35,710 nucleotides of DNA from Litorilinea aerophila (GTDB lineage Bacteria > Chloroflexota > Anaerolineae > Caldilineales > Caldilineaceae). Position 1 is the stretch's first letter. Every line of letters starts with the position of its first letter. Under the pieces are notes generated by a model. The model was not told the origin of the DNA. It saw nothing but the letters and a program-made list of their open reading frames with translations, and did not search any database. This document shows positions 8,776 to 16,719 of this stretch, piece after piece. The stretch spans positions 1 to 35,710 of the forward strand of contig CAMDQF010000027.1 of the NCBI GenBank assembly GCA_945905745.1, read 5' to 3'. The position numbers were made by a program, and so were the translations under genes.

Positions 8776-9333
8776 ATGGCACGTCGAGAACGACGGCGAG
8801 AACGGGAAGAAAAAGAAGAGCCCCGCGAGGAGTTGGACGAGCGAGTTGTCCATATTGCACGCACGGCTAAAGTCGTCAAGGGTGGTCGCCGCTTTGCCTT
8901 CCGGGCAGTGGTTGTCACTGGTGACAATAAGGGCAAAGTCGGTGTAGGTGTGGGCAAGGCACGTGAAGTGCCCGACGCCATCCGCAAAGCCAGCGACCGG
9001 GCCCGCAAAGCAATGGTTGATGTCAATCTGCTGGGGACTACAATTCCCCACACCATTCAGGCCCAGTTTGGCGCAGGCGAAGTTCTGCTCAAACCAGCCA
9101 GCCCCGGCACAGGCGTTATCGCCGGCGGTGGGGTGCGTGCTGTGGTGGAAGCTGCCGGGGTGAAGGATATTTTGTCCAAGTCTTTGGGGAGCGACAATAT
9201 CCTTAATGTGGTGCAGGCGACCTTTGCCGCGATGAAACAGCTCCAAAACTACGAAGTGGAAGCCCAGCGCCGGGGTGTGGCTCCGGAGCATCTGGCTCCC
9301 TTCTGGCACCGAGGAGAGATGGCCAATGGCTAA
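8776..9333 (+). CDS. rpsE: 30S ribosomal protein S5
   Basis: A 185-residue S5. Residues 1-22 form a highly charged Arg/Glu extension before the standard start of the fold ([18 protein letters not shown]). The double-stranded RNA-binding signature follows, with [20 protein letters not shown], and the C-terminal domain has [19 protein letters not shown] and [17 protein letters not shown]5 supports decoding accuracy. It overlaps rpmD by eight bases, suggesting coupled translation. Confidence 0.98.
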   Translation: MARRERRREREEKEEPREELDERVVHIARTAKVVKGGRRFAFRAVVVTGDNKGKVGVGVGKAREVPDAIRKASDRARKAMVDVNLLGTTIPHTIQAQFGAGEVLLKPASPGTGVIAGGGVRAVVEAAGVKDILSKSLGSDNILNVVQATFAAMKQLQNYEVEAQRRGVAPEHLAPFWHRGEMANG

Positions 9334-9508
9334 GAAATTACGTGTGACCCTTGTCAAAAGCCCGATTGGGTATGAGAAGAGCCAGAAGGCGACTGTCCGT
9401 GCCTTGGGTTTGTATAGGATGTCCCAATCGGTCGAAAAAGACGATTCCCCAGCAGTGCGTGGCATGATTGCCAAAGTGGTGCATCTGCTCGAAGTCAACG
9501 AAGAATAA
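9326..9508 (+). CDS. rpmD: 50S ribosomal protein L30
   Basis: A 60-residue L30 of the bacterial short form: [20 protein letters not shown], then [20 protein letters not shown] and [11 protein letters not shown]. The ATG at 9326 lies inside the last codons of rpsE, with GAGGAGAGATGG just upstream serving as ribosome binding site. The overlap supports coupling. A strong hairpin follows the stop codon. Confidence 0.97.
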   Translation: MAKKLRVTLVKSPIGYEKSQKATVRALGLYRMSQSVEKDDSPAVRGMIAKVVHLLEVNEE

Positions 9509-9516
9509 TTGAACCG

Positions 9517-9547
9517 CCCGACAACTTTCTGAGTGAAAGTTGTCGGG
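9517..9547 (+). promoter_or_regulatory. Perfect 13-bp hairpin between rpmD and rplO
   Basis: CCCGACAACTTTC (9517-9529) and GAAAGTTGTCGGG (9535-9547) form a perfect stem with a five-base loop TGAGT, starting eight bases after the rpmD stop. What follows (TTGTGTTCCTTCC) is T-rich but not a clean T run. It could be a partial terminator that sets the ratio of upstream to downstream genes, or an RNase-protective stem. The next ribosome binding site (TAGGAG, 9565-9570) is free of it. Confidence 0.6.
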
Positions 9548-9578
9548 TTGTGTTCCTTCCATTGTAGGAGTAATTCCC

Positions 9579-10058
9579 ATGAAATTGCACGATCTGCGCC
9601 CCAATCAGGGTGCAACCCACAAGCGCAAGCGAGTAGGTCGTGGCTCCGGTTCCGGTTTGGGTAAGACCGCTGGCCGGGGTACAAAGGGACAGAATTCGCG
9701 CACAGGCGGTGGCGTCCCCGCTACTTTTGAAGGTGGCCAGTTGCGTATGATGAAACGGCTGCCCAAGATGCGCGGCTTCAATAACCGTTTCAAAGTTTAT
9801 TATGTCCCGATCAACTTGGACTCATTGAGTGCTGGTTTTGAGGGTGGTGCGGAAGTTTCGCCCGCTAGCCTCTATGCCAACGGTCTGTTGGGCAAGCTTT
9901 CCGATCCTATTGTCCTGTTGGGCGATGGTGATGTGGACAAGGCTTTGCATGTGAAGGTACACCGGGCCAGCAAGAGTGCCACGGCGAAGATTGAAGCAGT
10001 GGGTGGCTCTGTTGAGATCCTCCCCTTCGAGATCAACAAGAATCTGCCGCGATCCTAG
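9579..10058 (+). CDS. rplO: 50S ribosomal protein L15
   Basis: A 159-residue L15 starting MKLHDLRPNQGATHKRKRVG. It carries the conserved glycine-rich block GRGSGSGLGKTAGRGTKGQ (residues 20-38) and GFEGGQLPxxKRLPK-like TFEGGQLRMMKRLPKMRGF. The C-terminal globular part has VKVHRASKSATAKIEAVGGS. The ATG at 9579 follows TAGGAG; the frame extension to 9540 runs through the hairpin and is rejected. Upstream of secY, as usual. Confidence 0.97.
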   Translation: MKLHDLRPNQGATHKRKRVGRGSGSGLGKTAGRGTKGQNSRTGGGVPATFEGGQLRMMKRLPKMRGFNNRFKVYYVPINLDSLSAGFEGGAEVSPASLYANGLLGKLSDPIVLLGDGDVDKALHVKVHRASKSATAKIEAVGGSVEILPFEINKNLPRS

Positions 10059-10150
10059 TGTTCCGTCGTTGGTAGCCGTTGCCGGGGCGCATCGCAGGGT
10101 GCGCCTGTCCAGGCAAATTCCTGGGTTTGTCCTAACAACGGAGGAATTCA

Positions 10151-11485
10151 ATGCTTGACGCAGTTCGCAATGCGTTTCGTCTGCCCGACTTACGACGGAA
10201 ACTGCTTACCACACTGGGGATTTTGATTGCTTATCGCTTGGCAGCCCATATTCCTCTGCCTGGCGTTAACCGAGAAGTGTTGGATGAGATTTTCCGCTCG
10301 ACGGATCAGAATGTCCTGCTCAGCCTGTTAAACTTCTTTAGTGGCGGCGCGCTCGCGCAGTTTAGTGTGATGGCGATGGGTGTCTACCCATACATTACTG
10401 CGTCGATTATTATGCAGTTGCTCCAACCAATTGTTCCTCAATTGGAGGCGCTGACCAAAGAAGGTGACCAGGGCCGACAGGTTCTCAACCGGTACACTCA
10501 TTATCTGACTATTCCGCTGGCGATTCTTCAGGCCATCGGTCAGTCGACGCTCCTGAGTCGGCCTTTCGGCGGTGGGTCTCAGGCCGTTCTGACGAATTGG
10601 GGTTTCAGTGGTGAAGCGCTGTTGCCTACCCTGACGATTATTATCAGCATGACAGCCGGCACGATGCTTGCCATGTGGATGGGTGAGATGTTGACCGAGC
10701 AAGGCATCGGTAACGGGGTTTCCCTGATTATCTTTGCCGGTATTGTGGCTTCCGTGCCCAATCAGATTCGGTTGCTCTTTCAGCAGGGCATTGCCCAACT
10801 TGTGGTCTTCACACTGATAACGATTTTCACGGTGGCCTTGATCGTGTGGGTGCAAGAGGGGCAGAGGCGCATCCCTGTGCAGTATGGGAAGCGCGTGCGC
10901 ACTATGCGGGGCAATCGGCTGGTGATGATGGGCGGACAGAGCACGTATGTGCCCATGCGGGTGAATACGGCAGGTATGATTCCGTTGATCTTCGCCCAGA
11001 GTCTGTTGATTCTGCCTAATACCTTGGCTTCCTACTTCATTTTGCGGGACGACTGGGTGGGCCGGGTAGCCAATTTTTTCTATACGACGCTTAGCCCCCA
11101 GGCATTTCTCTACTGGCTGGCCTATTTCTTGCTGACGGTTGCTTTTACTTACTTCTATACGGATGTGATGTTCCGCCAACAGAATTTGCCAGAAACCTTG
11201 CAGAAGCAGGGTGGCTTCATTCCTGGCATCCGACCGGGGCCACGCACAGAAGCGTTTTTGAACAATATCCTTTCCAAGATTACCTTGGTGGGTGCGCTTT
11301 TTCTGGGTCTGGTTGCCGTTCTCCCCTACCTGGCCGGTTCGATCTTCGGCATTGGGGGCGACAGTACGAATACTCTGATCATTAGCAGCACTGGTCTACT
11401 GATTGTGGTGGGTGTTGTGCTGGACACGATGAAGCAGATCGAAGCGCAATTGATGATGCGCAATTACGAAGGCTTTATCCGCTAG
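10151..11485 (+). CDS. secY: Preprotein translocase channel subunit SecY
   Basis: A 444-residue integral membrane protein with about ten hydrophobic segments. It starts MLDAVRNAFRLPDLRRKLL. Conserved blocks include AYRLAAHIPLPGVN, GVYPYITASIIMQLL (the plug and second-helix region), GNGVSLIIFAGIV, the basic cytosolic loop IPVQYGKRVR, and GGFIPGIRPGPRTEAFL. SecY forms the protein-conducting channel with SecE and SecG. GGAGGAATTCA precedes the ATG. Located between rplO and adk as in many bacteria. Confidence 0.98.
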   Translation: MLDAVRNAFRLPDLRRKLLTTLGILIAYRLAAHIPLPGVNREVLDEIFRSTDQNVLLSLLNFFSGGALAQFSVMAMGVYPYITASIIMQLLQPIVPQLEALTKEGDQGRQVLNRYTHYLTIPLAILQAIGQSTLLSRPFGGGSQAVLTNWGFSGEALLPTLTIIISMTAGTMLAMWMGEMLTEQGIGNGVSLIIFAGIVASVPNQIRLLFQQGIAQLVVFTLITIFTVALIVWVQEGQRRIPVQYGKRVRTMRGNRLVMMGGQSTYVPMRVNTAGMIPLIFAQSLLILPNTLASYFILRDDWVGRVANFFYTTLSPQAFLYWLAYFLLTVAFTYFYTDVMFRQQNLPETLQKQGGFIPGIRPGPRTEAFLNNILSKITLVGALFLGLVAVLPYLAGSIFGIGGDSTNTLIISSTGLLIVVGVVLDTMKQIEAQLMMRNYEGFIR

Positions 11486-11511
11486 GCTGGGAACGAAGTT
11501 TCGTAGGCGCA

Positions 11512-11563
11512 GTGAGACGCGTGAAACGTGGAGCAGAGTGAAATTCCACGGTTCACGCGTCAC
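11512..11563 (+). repeat. Inverted repeat of the 'CGTGAAACGTG' family between secY and adk
   Basis: CGCGTGAAACGTGGA (11518-11532) faces TCCACGGTTCACGCG (11545-11559) with one mismatch, and GTGA/TCAC extend the arms. The same core word GTGAAACGTG recurs at 21263-21309, 26393-26427 and 32211-32248. No T run follows, so a terminator role is unlikely. The element lies 27 bases after the secY stop. Confidence 0.7.
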
Positions 11564-11625
11564 CTTTCCTGCAAGCTATCCTTGCTGGGCAGGGCAAGAC
11601 ACACATATACATCAAGAGAGCAGAC

Positions 11626-12294
11626 ATGAATCGACGTACATTCTTTGTCCTGTTGGGGGTTCCTGGGGCAGGCAAGGGAACCCAGGCCAAGTTGTTGGAA
11701 GATCGTCTGGGCATACCACAGATTTCGACGGGTGATATCTTTCGGTACAATCTGAAGAACGCGACTGAACTCGGTATTCTTGCCAAAAGCTTTATGGACA
11801 AGGGTGAATTGGTTCCCGATGAGGTGACCATTCGTATGGTGGAGGATCGCCTGACCCAGGCCGATGCTCAGGCTGGGGCGGTTCTGGATGGATTCCCCCG
11901 TAATCTTGTCCAGGCCCAAGCCTTCGATAAAATTACCGAACCATACGGTGGTATCTCTCTCGTTCCGTTGATCCATATCAGCGACGAAGAAGCCATGCTG
12001 CGTATCACTGGGCGTCGGGTTTGCCGTACTTGTGGCGCTGTCTATCATGTGGAGTTCAACCCACCGAAGCAGGAGGGCGTCTGTGATCTGGATGGGGGTG
12101 AACTCTATCAGCGTAACGACGACTTGCCAGATACGGTGCGCAATCGGCTCTATGTCTATTATAAACAGACGTCTCCCTTGATTGGCTACTACTTTGCCAA
12201 AGGCCTACTGGTGGAACTTGATGGAAACCAGGCTATTGAGCAAGTGCAGGATCAACTGATGAGTCTGTTAGCAATGAAAGTGGCTGTGGCGTAG
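11626..12294 (+). CDS. adk: Adenylate kinase
   Basis: A 222-residue long-lid adenylate kinase that interconverts AMP plus ATP and two ADP. The P-loop GVPGAGKGTQAKLL is at residues 11-24, followed by ISTGDIFR (AMP binding) and the DGFPRNLVQAQAF motif. The lid (about 130-160) carries CRTC and later CDLD, a Cys-Cys-Cys-Asp zinc site as known in many Gram-positive-type enzymes. The ribosome binding site (CAAGAGAG) is weak. It lies between secY and map, the classic order, though separated from secY by 140 bases with a repeat. Confidence 0.97.
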   Translation: MNRRTFFVLLGVPGAGKGTQAKLLEDRLGIPQISTGDIFRYNLKNATELGILAKSFMDKGELVPDEVTIRMVEDRLTQADAQAGAVLDGFPRNLVQAQAFDKITEPYGGISLVPLIHISDEEAMLRITGRRVCRTCGAVYHVEFNPPKQEGVCDLDGGELYQRNDDLPDTVRNRLYVYYKQTSPLIGYYFAKGLLVELDGNQAIEQVQDQLMSLLAMKVAVA

Positions 12295-12314
12295 CCGACA
12301 GGATACGACCGCTC

Positions 12315-13157
12315 ATGCATAGTGGGATTATGACCAGGTTACGCAGGCAGTTGCTGCGACGCAACACAAATCACCAAAATAATGGGACCCAGACACGGGC
12401 TGAGCCTGTTTTCAAAGACCCTCGTGAACTTCAGATTATGCGGGAAGCCGGGCGCATTGTGGCCCGGGTACATGTTGCCATAAAGGAAGCGATCAAACCT
12501 GGGGTCAGCACCCTCGAGTTGGATGCGATTGCTCTGGAGATTCTGCGCAAGCACAACGCTACATCCAGTTTTTATGGGTACAATGGCTTTCCTGCCAATA
12601 TCTGTGCCAGCATAAACGAGGAATTGGTTCACGGCATTCCCAATGCGCGGCGGATATTGCGAGAAGGCGATATTGTCAGTGTGGATATCGGCTCCTATTA
12701 TCGCGGCTTTGTCGGTGATAGTGGCTGGACATACGCGGTGGGCAACATCAGCCCAGATGCCCAGCGCGTGATGGATGTGACCGAAGGAAGCCTGTGGGCG
12801 GGTATCGAGCTGGCTGTAGCAGGTAATCAGGTGCGCGACATCAGCCGTGCGATTCAGCAGTATGTGGAATCGCACAATATGTACATTGTCAGGGAGTATA
12901 CTGGGCACGGCATTGGGCGGGCCATGCATGAAGCACCTCAAGTCTTGAACTACGTTTCCGGCGACGCAGACAGCAGTCTGGTGTTGCGGCCAGGGCTGGT
13001 GCTTGCCATTGAACCGATGGTGCAGTTGGGGACAGAGAAGACGAAAACGCTCAAAGACAAGTGGACGGTCATCAGTAAAGACCATACGCTGAGTGCCCAT
13101 TTTGAACATACAGTAGCCATTACCAATCAAGGCCCCGAAATCTTGACGCTACTTTGA
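12315..13157 (+). CDS. map: Methionine aminopeptidase, type I
   Basis: Removes the initiator methionine from new proteins. A pita-bread-fold enzyme of 280 residues from the first ATG. All five metal ligands are visible: D124 (VSVDIG), D135 (GDSGW), H198 (TGHGIG), E233 (AIEPM) and E264 (FEHT), plus H106 in VHGIPN. Residues 1-30 are a basic, Gln/Asn-rich extension before the usual start (KDPRELQIMREAGRI). The start could instead be the ATG at 12330; CAGGA at 12299-12303 supports 12315 only weakly. The end of the gene overlaps the rpmJ promoter. Confidence 0.96.
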   Translation: MHSGIMTRLRRQLLRRNTNHQNNGTQTRAEPVFKDPRELQIMREAGRIVARVHVAIKEAIKPGVSTLELDAIALEILRKHNATSSFYGYNGFPANICASINEELVHGIPNARRILREGDIVSVDIGSYYRGFVGDSGWTYAVGNISPDAQRVMDVTEGSLWAGIELAVAGNQVRDISRAIQQYVESHNMYIVREYTGHGIGRAMHEAPQVLNYVSGDADSSLVLRPGLVLAIEPMVQLGTEKTKTLKDKWTVISKDHTLSAHFEHTVAITNQGPEILTLL

Positions 13158-13171
13158 CATTGTGATAGAAT
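13143..13171 (+). promoter_or_regulatory. Sigma-70-type promoter upstream of rpmJ
   Basis: TTGACG (13143-13148), a 17-base spacer and TAGAAT (13166-13171) preceded by TGA, which resembles an extended -10. The -35 lies within the last codons of map and the -10 just after its stop. It would start transcription about 35 bases before rpmJ, making rpmJ to rpsI transcribable apart from the spc part. Confidence 0.7.
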
Positions 13172-13211
13172 AGTAGAGTTGCGCGAAGATTTGTTTCTAA
13201 GGAGAATTCTT

Positions 13212-13325
13212 GTGAAAGTCCGACCGTCTGTCAAGAAAATGTGCGAAAAGTGCAAAATTGTGCGGCGGCGTGGCATTGTCTACGTGATTTGTCAGAACCC
13301 GAAGCACAAACAACGGCAAGGATAG
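13212..13325 (+). CDS. rpmJ: 50S ribosomal protein L36, zinc-binding form
   Basis: A 37-residue protein starting at GTG behind [33 protein letters not shown], then [17 protein letters not shown]. It has the Cys11, Cys14, Cys27, His32 set that binds zinc in the C+ form of L36. It is the smallest gene here. It lies directly between map and rpsM; the infA gene that commonly sits before rpmJ is absent, with only 54 bases between map and rpmJ. Confidence 0.97.
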   Translation: MKVRPSVKKMCEKCKIVRRRGIVYVICQNPKHKQRQG

Positions 13326-13357
13326 GTCCAGCAACAGGACGGTAAGGAGAAGTTGTT

Positions 13358-13735
13358 ATGGCACGTATCGCAGGTGTTGATATTCCCCGTGACAAGCGGG
13401 TTGTTATTTCACTCACATATATTTACGGCATTGGCCGAACCACCAGCGAACAGATTCTGGAAGCGGTTGGGATTGATCCCAGCAAGCGTGTCCGGGATTT
13501 GGACAACAATGAGTTGGGCCTGCTGCGGGATTACATCGACAAGAATTTCCGTGTCGAAGGTGACCTGCGCCGTGAAGTGAGTATGAACATCAAGCGGCTG
13601 ATTGAAATCGGCAGCTACCGCGGCTTGCGCCATCGCCGCAACCTGCCCGTTCGTGGGCAGCGCACTCGCACCAATGCCCGCACTCGCCGAGGTGTCCGCC
13701 GGACGGTGGCTGGCAAGAAGCGTGCACGCAAGTAA
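13358..13735 (+). CDS. rpsM: 30S ribosomal protein S13
   Basis: A 125-residue S13 starting [20 protein letters not shown], with [18 protein letters not shown] and the C-terminal signature [19 protein letters not shown] followed by the basic tail AGKKRARK. S13 sits in the 30S head and forms bridges to the large subunit. GTAAGGAGAAGTTGTT precedes the ATG. A long hairpin begins two bases after the stop codon. Confidence 0.98.
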   Translation: MARIAGVDIPRDKRVVISLTYIYGIGRTTSEQILEAVGIDPSKRVRDLDNNELGLLRDYIDKNFRVEGDLRREVSMNIKRLIEIGSYRGLRHRRNLPVRGQRTRTNARTRRGVRRTVAGKKRARK

Positions 13736-13736
13736 A

Positions 13737-13813
13737 ATAGATATTGGGTATTTGATATTCGATAGGGATTGTTGGTGTGGATCCCTACAAAATATCAAAT
13801 ACCCAATATCTAT
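13737..13813 (+). repeat. Long perfect hairpin between rpsM and rpsK
   Basis: Two 23-base arms (13737-13759 and 13791-13813) are perfectly complementary, each containing the word ATATTGGGTATTTGATATT or its reverse. Inside them a second stem, TAGGGAT (13763-13769) with ATCCCTA (13781-13787), closes an eleven-base loop; three-base internal loops separate the stems. The rpsK ribosome binding site (GAGGAG, 13842-13847) lies beyond the hairpin. No T run follows. Related ATTGGGTATT words occur at 22541-22570 and 34971-34997. Confidence 0.85.
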
Positions 13814-13852
13814 ATCCGATTTTCGTTCCAGAGTTTGGCAAGAGGAGTAACG

Positions 13853-14266
13853 ATGGCTCGAGTACAACAGCAACGTCGACGTACTGCACGGCGAACCGTG
13901 CGGCGCGAAAAGAAGAATGTGTTGCATGGCAAAGTATTTATTCATGCCACGTTCAACAACACGATAGTAAGCATCACCGATCCCCAGGGTAATGTGGTTT
14001 CTTGGGGGAGTGGTGGAACTGCCGGTTTCAAAGGCAGCCGGAAGAGTACGCCTTTTGCGGCCCAGTTGGCTGCCCAGGCTGCGGCCCGGCTTGCAACCAG
14101 CGAATACAATATGCGTGACGTTGACGTGTTTGTCAAGGGGCCAGGCCCCGGACGTGAGAGCGCTATCCGCGCTTTGGTTCCTGGCGGGCTGACTGTGACA
14201 TCCATTACCGATGTCACGCCTATCCCGCACAATGGAATCCGACCACCCAAGAAACGACGGGTGTAG
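13853..14266 (+). CDS. rpsK: 30S ribosomal protein S11
   Basis: A 137-residue S11 with a basic N-terminal tail ([17 protein letters not shown]), then [19 protein letters not shown], the conserved [23 protein letters not shown] run, and the ending [14 protein letters not shown]11 lies on the 30S platform near the mRNA exit. The ATG at 13853 follows GAGGAG; the frame extends upstream through the hairpin to 13769 but that part is repeat-derived. A 217-base leader separates it from rpsD. Confidence 0.97.
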   Translation: MARVQQQRRRTARRTVRREKKNVLHGKVFIHATFNNTIVSITDPQGNVVSWGSGGTAGFKGSRKSTPFAAQLAAQAAARLATSEYNMRDVDVFVKGPGPGRESAIRALVPGGLTVTSITDVTPIPHNGIRPPKKRRV

Positions 14267-14282
14267 CCAGCGGTCTCTTCGG

Positions 14283-14387
14283 GGCGATACGTCGGTCTGT
14301 GTGTGTCGCTTTCGGATATGCCGCCTGAAAATAGTTCAGATCAGCCAGGTATCGCCTGTATGTAGCGGGCGATACCGTTTCTTGTCC
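14283..14387 (+). promoter_or_regulatory. Candidate attenuator leader of rpsD
   Basis: Three related segments alternate in sense: GGCGATAC (14283-14290), GGTATCGCC (14348-14356) and GGCGATACC (14368-14376). The last two form a perfect 9-bp hairpin followed by GTTTCTTGT, a terminator-like end; the first and second can pair instead and would prevent it. A further hairpin ACCGGC/GCCGGT (14435-14440, 14448-14453) lies before the rpsD ribosome binding site. S4 controls its own synthesis in several bacteria, so a switch here is reasonable but unproven. Confidence 0.45.
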
Positions 14388-14483
14388 AGTTCTCTGGTCT
14401 GATAGCTTGTAAAATTGAGATTTATTGTGAGAATACCGGCCTCTGATGCCGGTTTGGGTATCAAAAGCTGGTTTGGAGGAAAG

Positions 14484-15119
14484 ATGGCTCGATATACAGA
14501 TGCAGTTTGTAAACTTTGCCGCCGTGAGGGACAAAAGCTGTTCTTGAAAGGCGATCGCTGCCTCAGCCCCAAGTGTGCTGTCGACGTTCGCCCCTTTGCC
14601 CCCGGCGATCATGGCCGCAAGAATGCCATGCGCCGCAAGGTTTCCGAGTACGGTATGCAGTTGCGCGAGAAGCAGAAAGCCCGGCGTATGTACGGCGTGC
14701 TGGAGCGACAGTTCCGTGGCTACTTTGAGGAGGCATCTCGACGCAAGGGGCTGACTGGTGCTACCCTGTTGAGCCTGCTGGAAAGCCGACTTGATAATGT
14801 GATCTACCGGCTGGGTTTTGCTGACAGCCGTTCCCAGGCCCGCCAATTGGTGCGCCACGGCCATTTTGTGGTCAATGGGACGAAGACCGATATTCCTTCG
14901 TTTCTGGTTTCACCCGGCGATTCGATTACTGTGCGCGACCGCAGCCGATCCGCCACCTATTTCAAAGAACGCACGCAAATGCTCTCCGCTGGCAATTTGC
15001 CTTCATGGCTGATAATTGATGCGGCTGCAATGAGTGGCTCCGTACTCAATGCTCCGACTCGCGAAGAGATTGCCGTTCCGTTGAATGAGCAACTTATCGT
15101 TGAGTATTACAGCCGCTAA
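14484..15119 (+). CDS. rpsD: 30S ribosomal protein S4, zinc-binding form
   Basis: A 211-residue S4. The N-terminus has CKLC (residues 9-12) and two later cysteines in GDRCLSPKC, a zinc knuckle as in Thermus S4. Other hallmarks are [19 protein letters not shown] and the S4 RNA-binding domain ([20 protein letters not shown] and HFVVNG). S4 is a primary 16S binder and shapes the mRNA entry tunnel. The ATG at 14484 follows GGAGGAAAG; the longer frame to 14415 runs through leader hairpins. rpoA follows after 97 bases. Confidence 0.97.
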   Translation: MARYTDAVCKLCRREGQKLFLKGDRCLSPKCAVDVRPFAPGDHGRKNAMRRKVSEYGMQLREKQKARRMYGVLERQFRGYFEEASRRKGLTGATLLSLLESRLDNVIYRLGFADSRSQARQLVRHGHFVVNGTKTDIPSFLVSPGDSITVRDRSRSATYFKERTQMLSAGNLPSWLIIDAAAMSGSVLNAPTREEIAVPLNEQLIVEYYSR

Positions 15120-15125
15120 TCCGTT

Positions 15126-15203
15126 GCTGTTCGATGAGTCGTTTGTGTTTCACTCGTTGACGAATGCGGCTTTCATAGCCGTGTGATCCCAAAGCTGAAC
15201 AGC
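15126..15203 (+). promoter_or_regulatory. Weak stem-loop set in the rpsD-rpoA gap
   Basis: GCTGTTC (15126-15132) can pair with GAACAGC (15197-15203), enclosing a small CGGCT/AGCCG hairpin (15167-15181). The pair ends directly before the rpoA ribosome binding site GGGAGGG. Possible effect on rpoA translation is inference; the long-range stem is only seven pairs. Confidence 0.25.
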
Positions 15204-15216
15204 GGGAGGGTAGCCG

Positions 15217-16251
15217 TTGCTTAATAATTTAGTACTACCAAAGATAGAAGTACAAGCGGTTTCGCAAAACTATGGGCATTTTGTCATCAGCCCGCTGGAG
15301 AGCGGCTATGGCCTGACGCTGGGGAATTCCCTGCGCAGAGTGCTGCTTGCCAGTCTGCCTGGCGCAGCGGTTTCGTCCATTCGTATCAGTACTGTTCATC
15401 ACGAATTTTCGACGATTCCTCATGTGCGCGAAGATGCTACGCGTCTGATTCTCAATGTGAAACAGATTCGTATGCGCAGCACAAGCGAAGACCCAGTACG
15501 CATCTATGTGGAAGTTTCCCACGAAGGCCCTGTCACCGCCGGTGACCTGGTCTGTCCGCCGGAAATTGAGATCATCAATCCCGATCTCTACATCATGACG
15601 GCTGACTCCAATGATGTGGATTTGGACATCGAGATGGTTGTCGAGCGTGGGCGGGGCTATAGCCCTGCCGAAGAGCGCACAAAGCTCCCGCTTGGCGAGA
15701 TTCCGGTGGATGCGATTTTCAGCCCGGTGAAGAAGGCTGCCTATCGTGTCGAACGCACACGCATCGGCCAACAGACCGACTATGACAAGTTGAATCTGGA
15801 GATCTGGACCGATGGCACAATGGAGCCAGAAGCTGCTCTGCGGTCAGCCGCCGACATTCTGGTTCAACACTTGGCGCTGCTGGCTGGGGCCAAGACCGTT
15901 GTGGTGGAGCGACAGGAGTCATCCTCCGAGGGCATTCCGAGCCGTATTGCCGAGGCTCCGATTGAAGAGTTGGAACTGACGGTTCGTGCCTATAACTGCC
16001 TGAAGCGAGCGGGTATCACTAAGATCGGTGAGATTCTCAAGCGGATGGAAAAAGGTGAAGACGAAATGCTTGCCATTCGCAACTTTGGCAAGAAATCGTT
16101 GGATGAACTGGTCGAGCGGTTGGAGGAGAAGGGCTATATGGATGTAGCTGGGGTTGACCTGAGCGCATTCCGCAATGGTACAACTTCTTCCGCTGCAAAT
16201 AGTGTGGACGACGAGGATGAAGAATTCCTCGCGGAAGAAGCCGGCCAGTAA
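15217..16251 (+). CDS. rpoA: RNA polymerase alpha subunit
   Basis: A 344-residue alpha subunit. Start is TTG at 15217, seven bases after GGGAGGG, giving MLNNLVLPKIEVQAVSQNYG. The N-terminal dimerisation domain shows FVISPLESGYGLTLGNSLRR and LPGAAVSSIRI. The C-terminal domain has IEELELTVRAYNCLKRAGI and IRNFGKKSLDELVERLEEKG, which binds UP elements and activators. A short acidic tail (DDEDEEFLAEEAGQ) follows. It nucleates core enzyme assembly. Position between rpsD and rplQ is canonical. Confidence 0.98.
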   Translation: MLNNLVLPKIEVQAVSQNYGHFVISPLESGYGLTLGNSLRRVLLASLPGAAVSSIRISTVHHEFSTIPHVREDATRLILNVKQIRMRSTSEDPVRIYVEVSHEGPVTAGDLVCPPEIEIINPDLYIMTADSNDVDLDIEMVVERGRGYSPAEERTKLPLGEIPVDAIFSPVKKAAYRVERTRIGQQTDYDKLNLEIWTDGTMEPEAALRSAADILVQHLALLAGAKTVVVERQESSSEGIPSRIAEAPIEELELTVRAYNCLKRAGITKIGEILKRMEKGEDEMLAIRNFGKKSLDELVERLEEKGYMDVAGVDLSAFRNGTTSSAANSVDDEDEEFLAEEAGQ

Positions 16252-16323
16252 GTGTCCGGTGAGTTGAAAGTGAACTGCTAGGGGGATATTTTCCCCTGGC
16301 TCTGCCATAGAGGAGTTAACACT

Positions 16324-16704
16324 ATGCGACATCGCGTAGCCGGGTATAAACTGGGCCGTACATCTGACCAGCGCAAGGCCCTCTTTCGAAATCTGATCCG
16401 TGAGCTATACATTCACGAGCGTATTACTACCACAGAAGCAAAAGCCCGTGCTGTGCGTGCCGATGCTGAAAAGCTGATCACCAAAGCCAAACATGGATTG
16501 GCTGAAGGTGGCAATCGGATTCATGCTCAGCGCCAGCTCGTTGCCTATTTGGGCGATCAGACAGTGGTGAAGAAGGTCTTTGACGAGATTGCCCCTCGTT
16601 ATACGGAACGACCCGGCGGTTATACACGTATGCTGAAGATCGGCAAACGGTTGGGCGACGCCGCCGATATGGCAATTTTAGAGTTAGTGGTCGACGAAAA
16701 ATAG
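16324..16704 (+). CDS. rplQ: 50S ribosomal protein L17
   Basis: A 126-residue L17 starting MRHRVAGYKLGRTSDQRKAL, with the conserved FRNLIRELYIHERITTTEAK and APRYTERPGGYTRMLKIGKR. L17 lies near the exit tunnel. TAGAGGAGTTAACACT precedes the ATG. A small G/C hairpin (AGGGG-CCCCT, about 16280-16297) lies in the 72-base gap behind rpoA. The length matches the short bacterial form. Confidence 0.98.
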   Translation: MRHRVAGYKLGRTSDQRKALFRNLIRELYIHERITTTEAKARAVRADAEKLITKAKHGLAEGGNRIHAQRQLVAYLGDQTVVKKVFDEIAPRYTERPGGYTRMLKIGKRLGDAADMAILELVVDEK

Positions 16705-16719
16705 TCGTCGAATGTTGTG

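Noticed and set aside
11571..11585. Small GCAAG/CTTGC hairpin before adk as a regulatory site
   Set aside because: Only five pairs and no link to the ribosome binding site; likely chance.
14382..14415. Promoter in the rpsD leader (TTGTCC and TAAAAT)
   Set aside because: The spacing is 22 bases, too long for a sigma-70 promoter.
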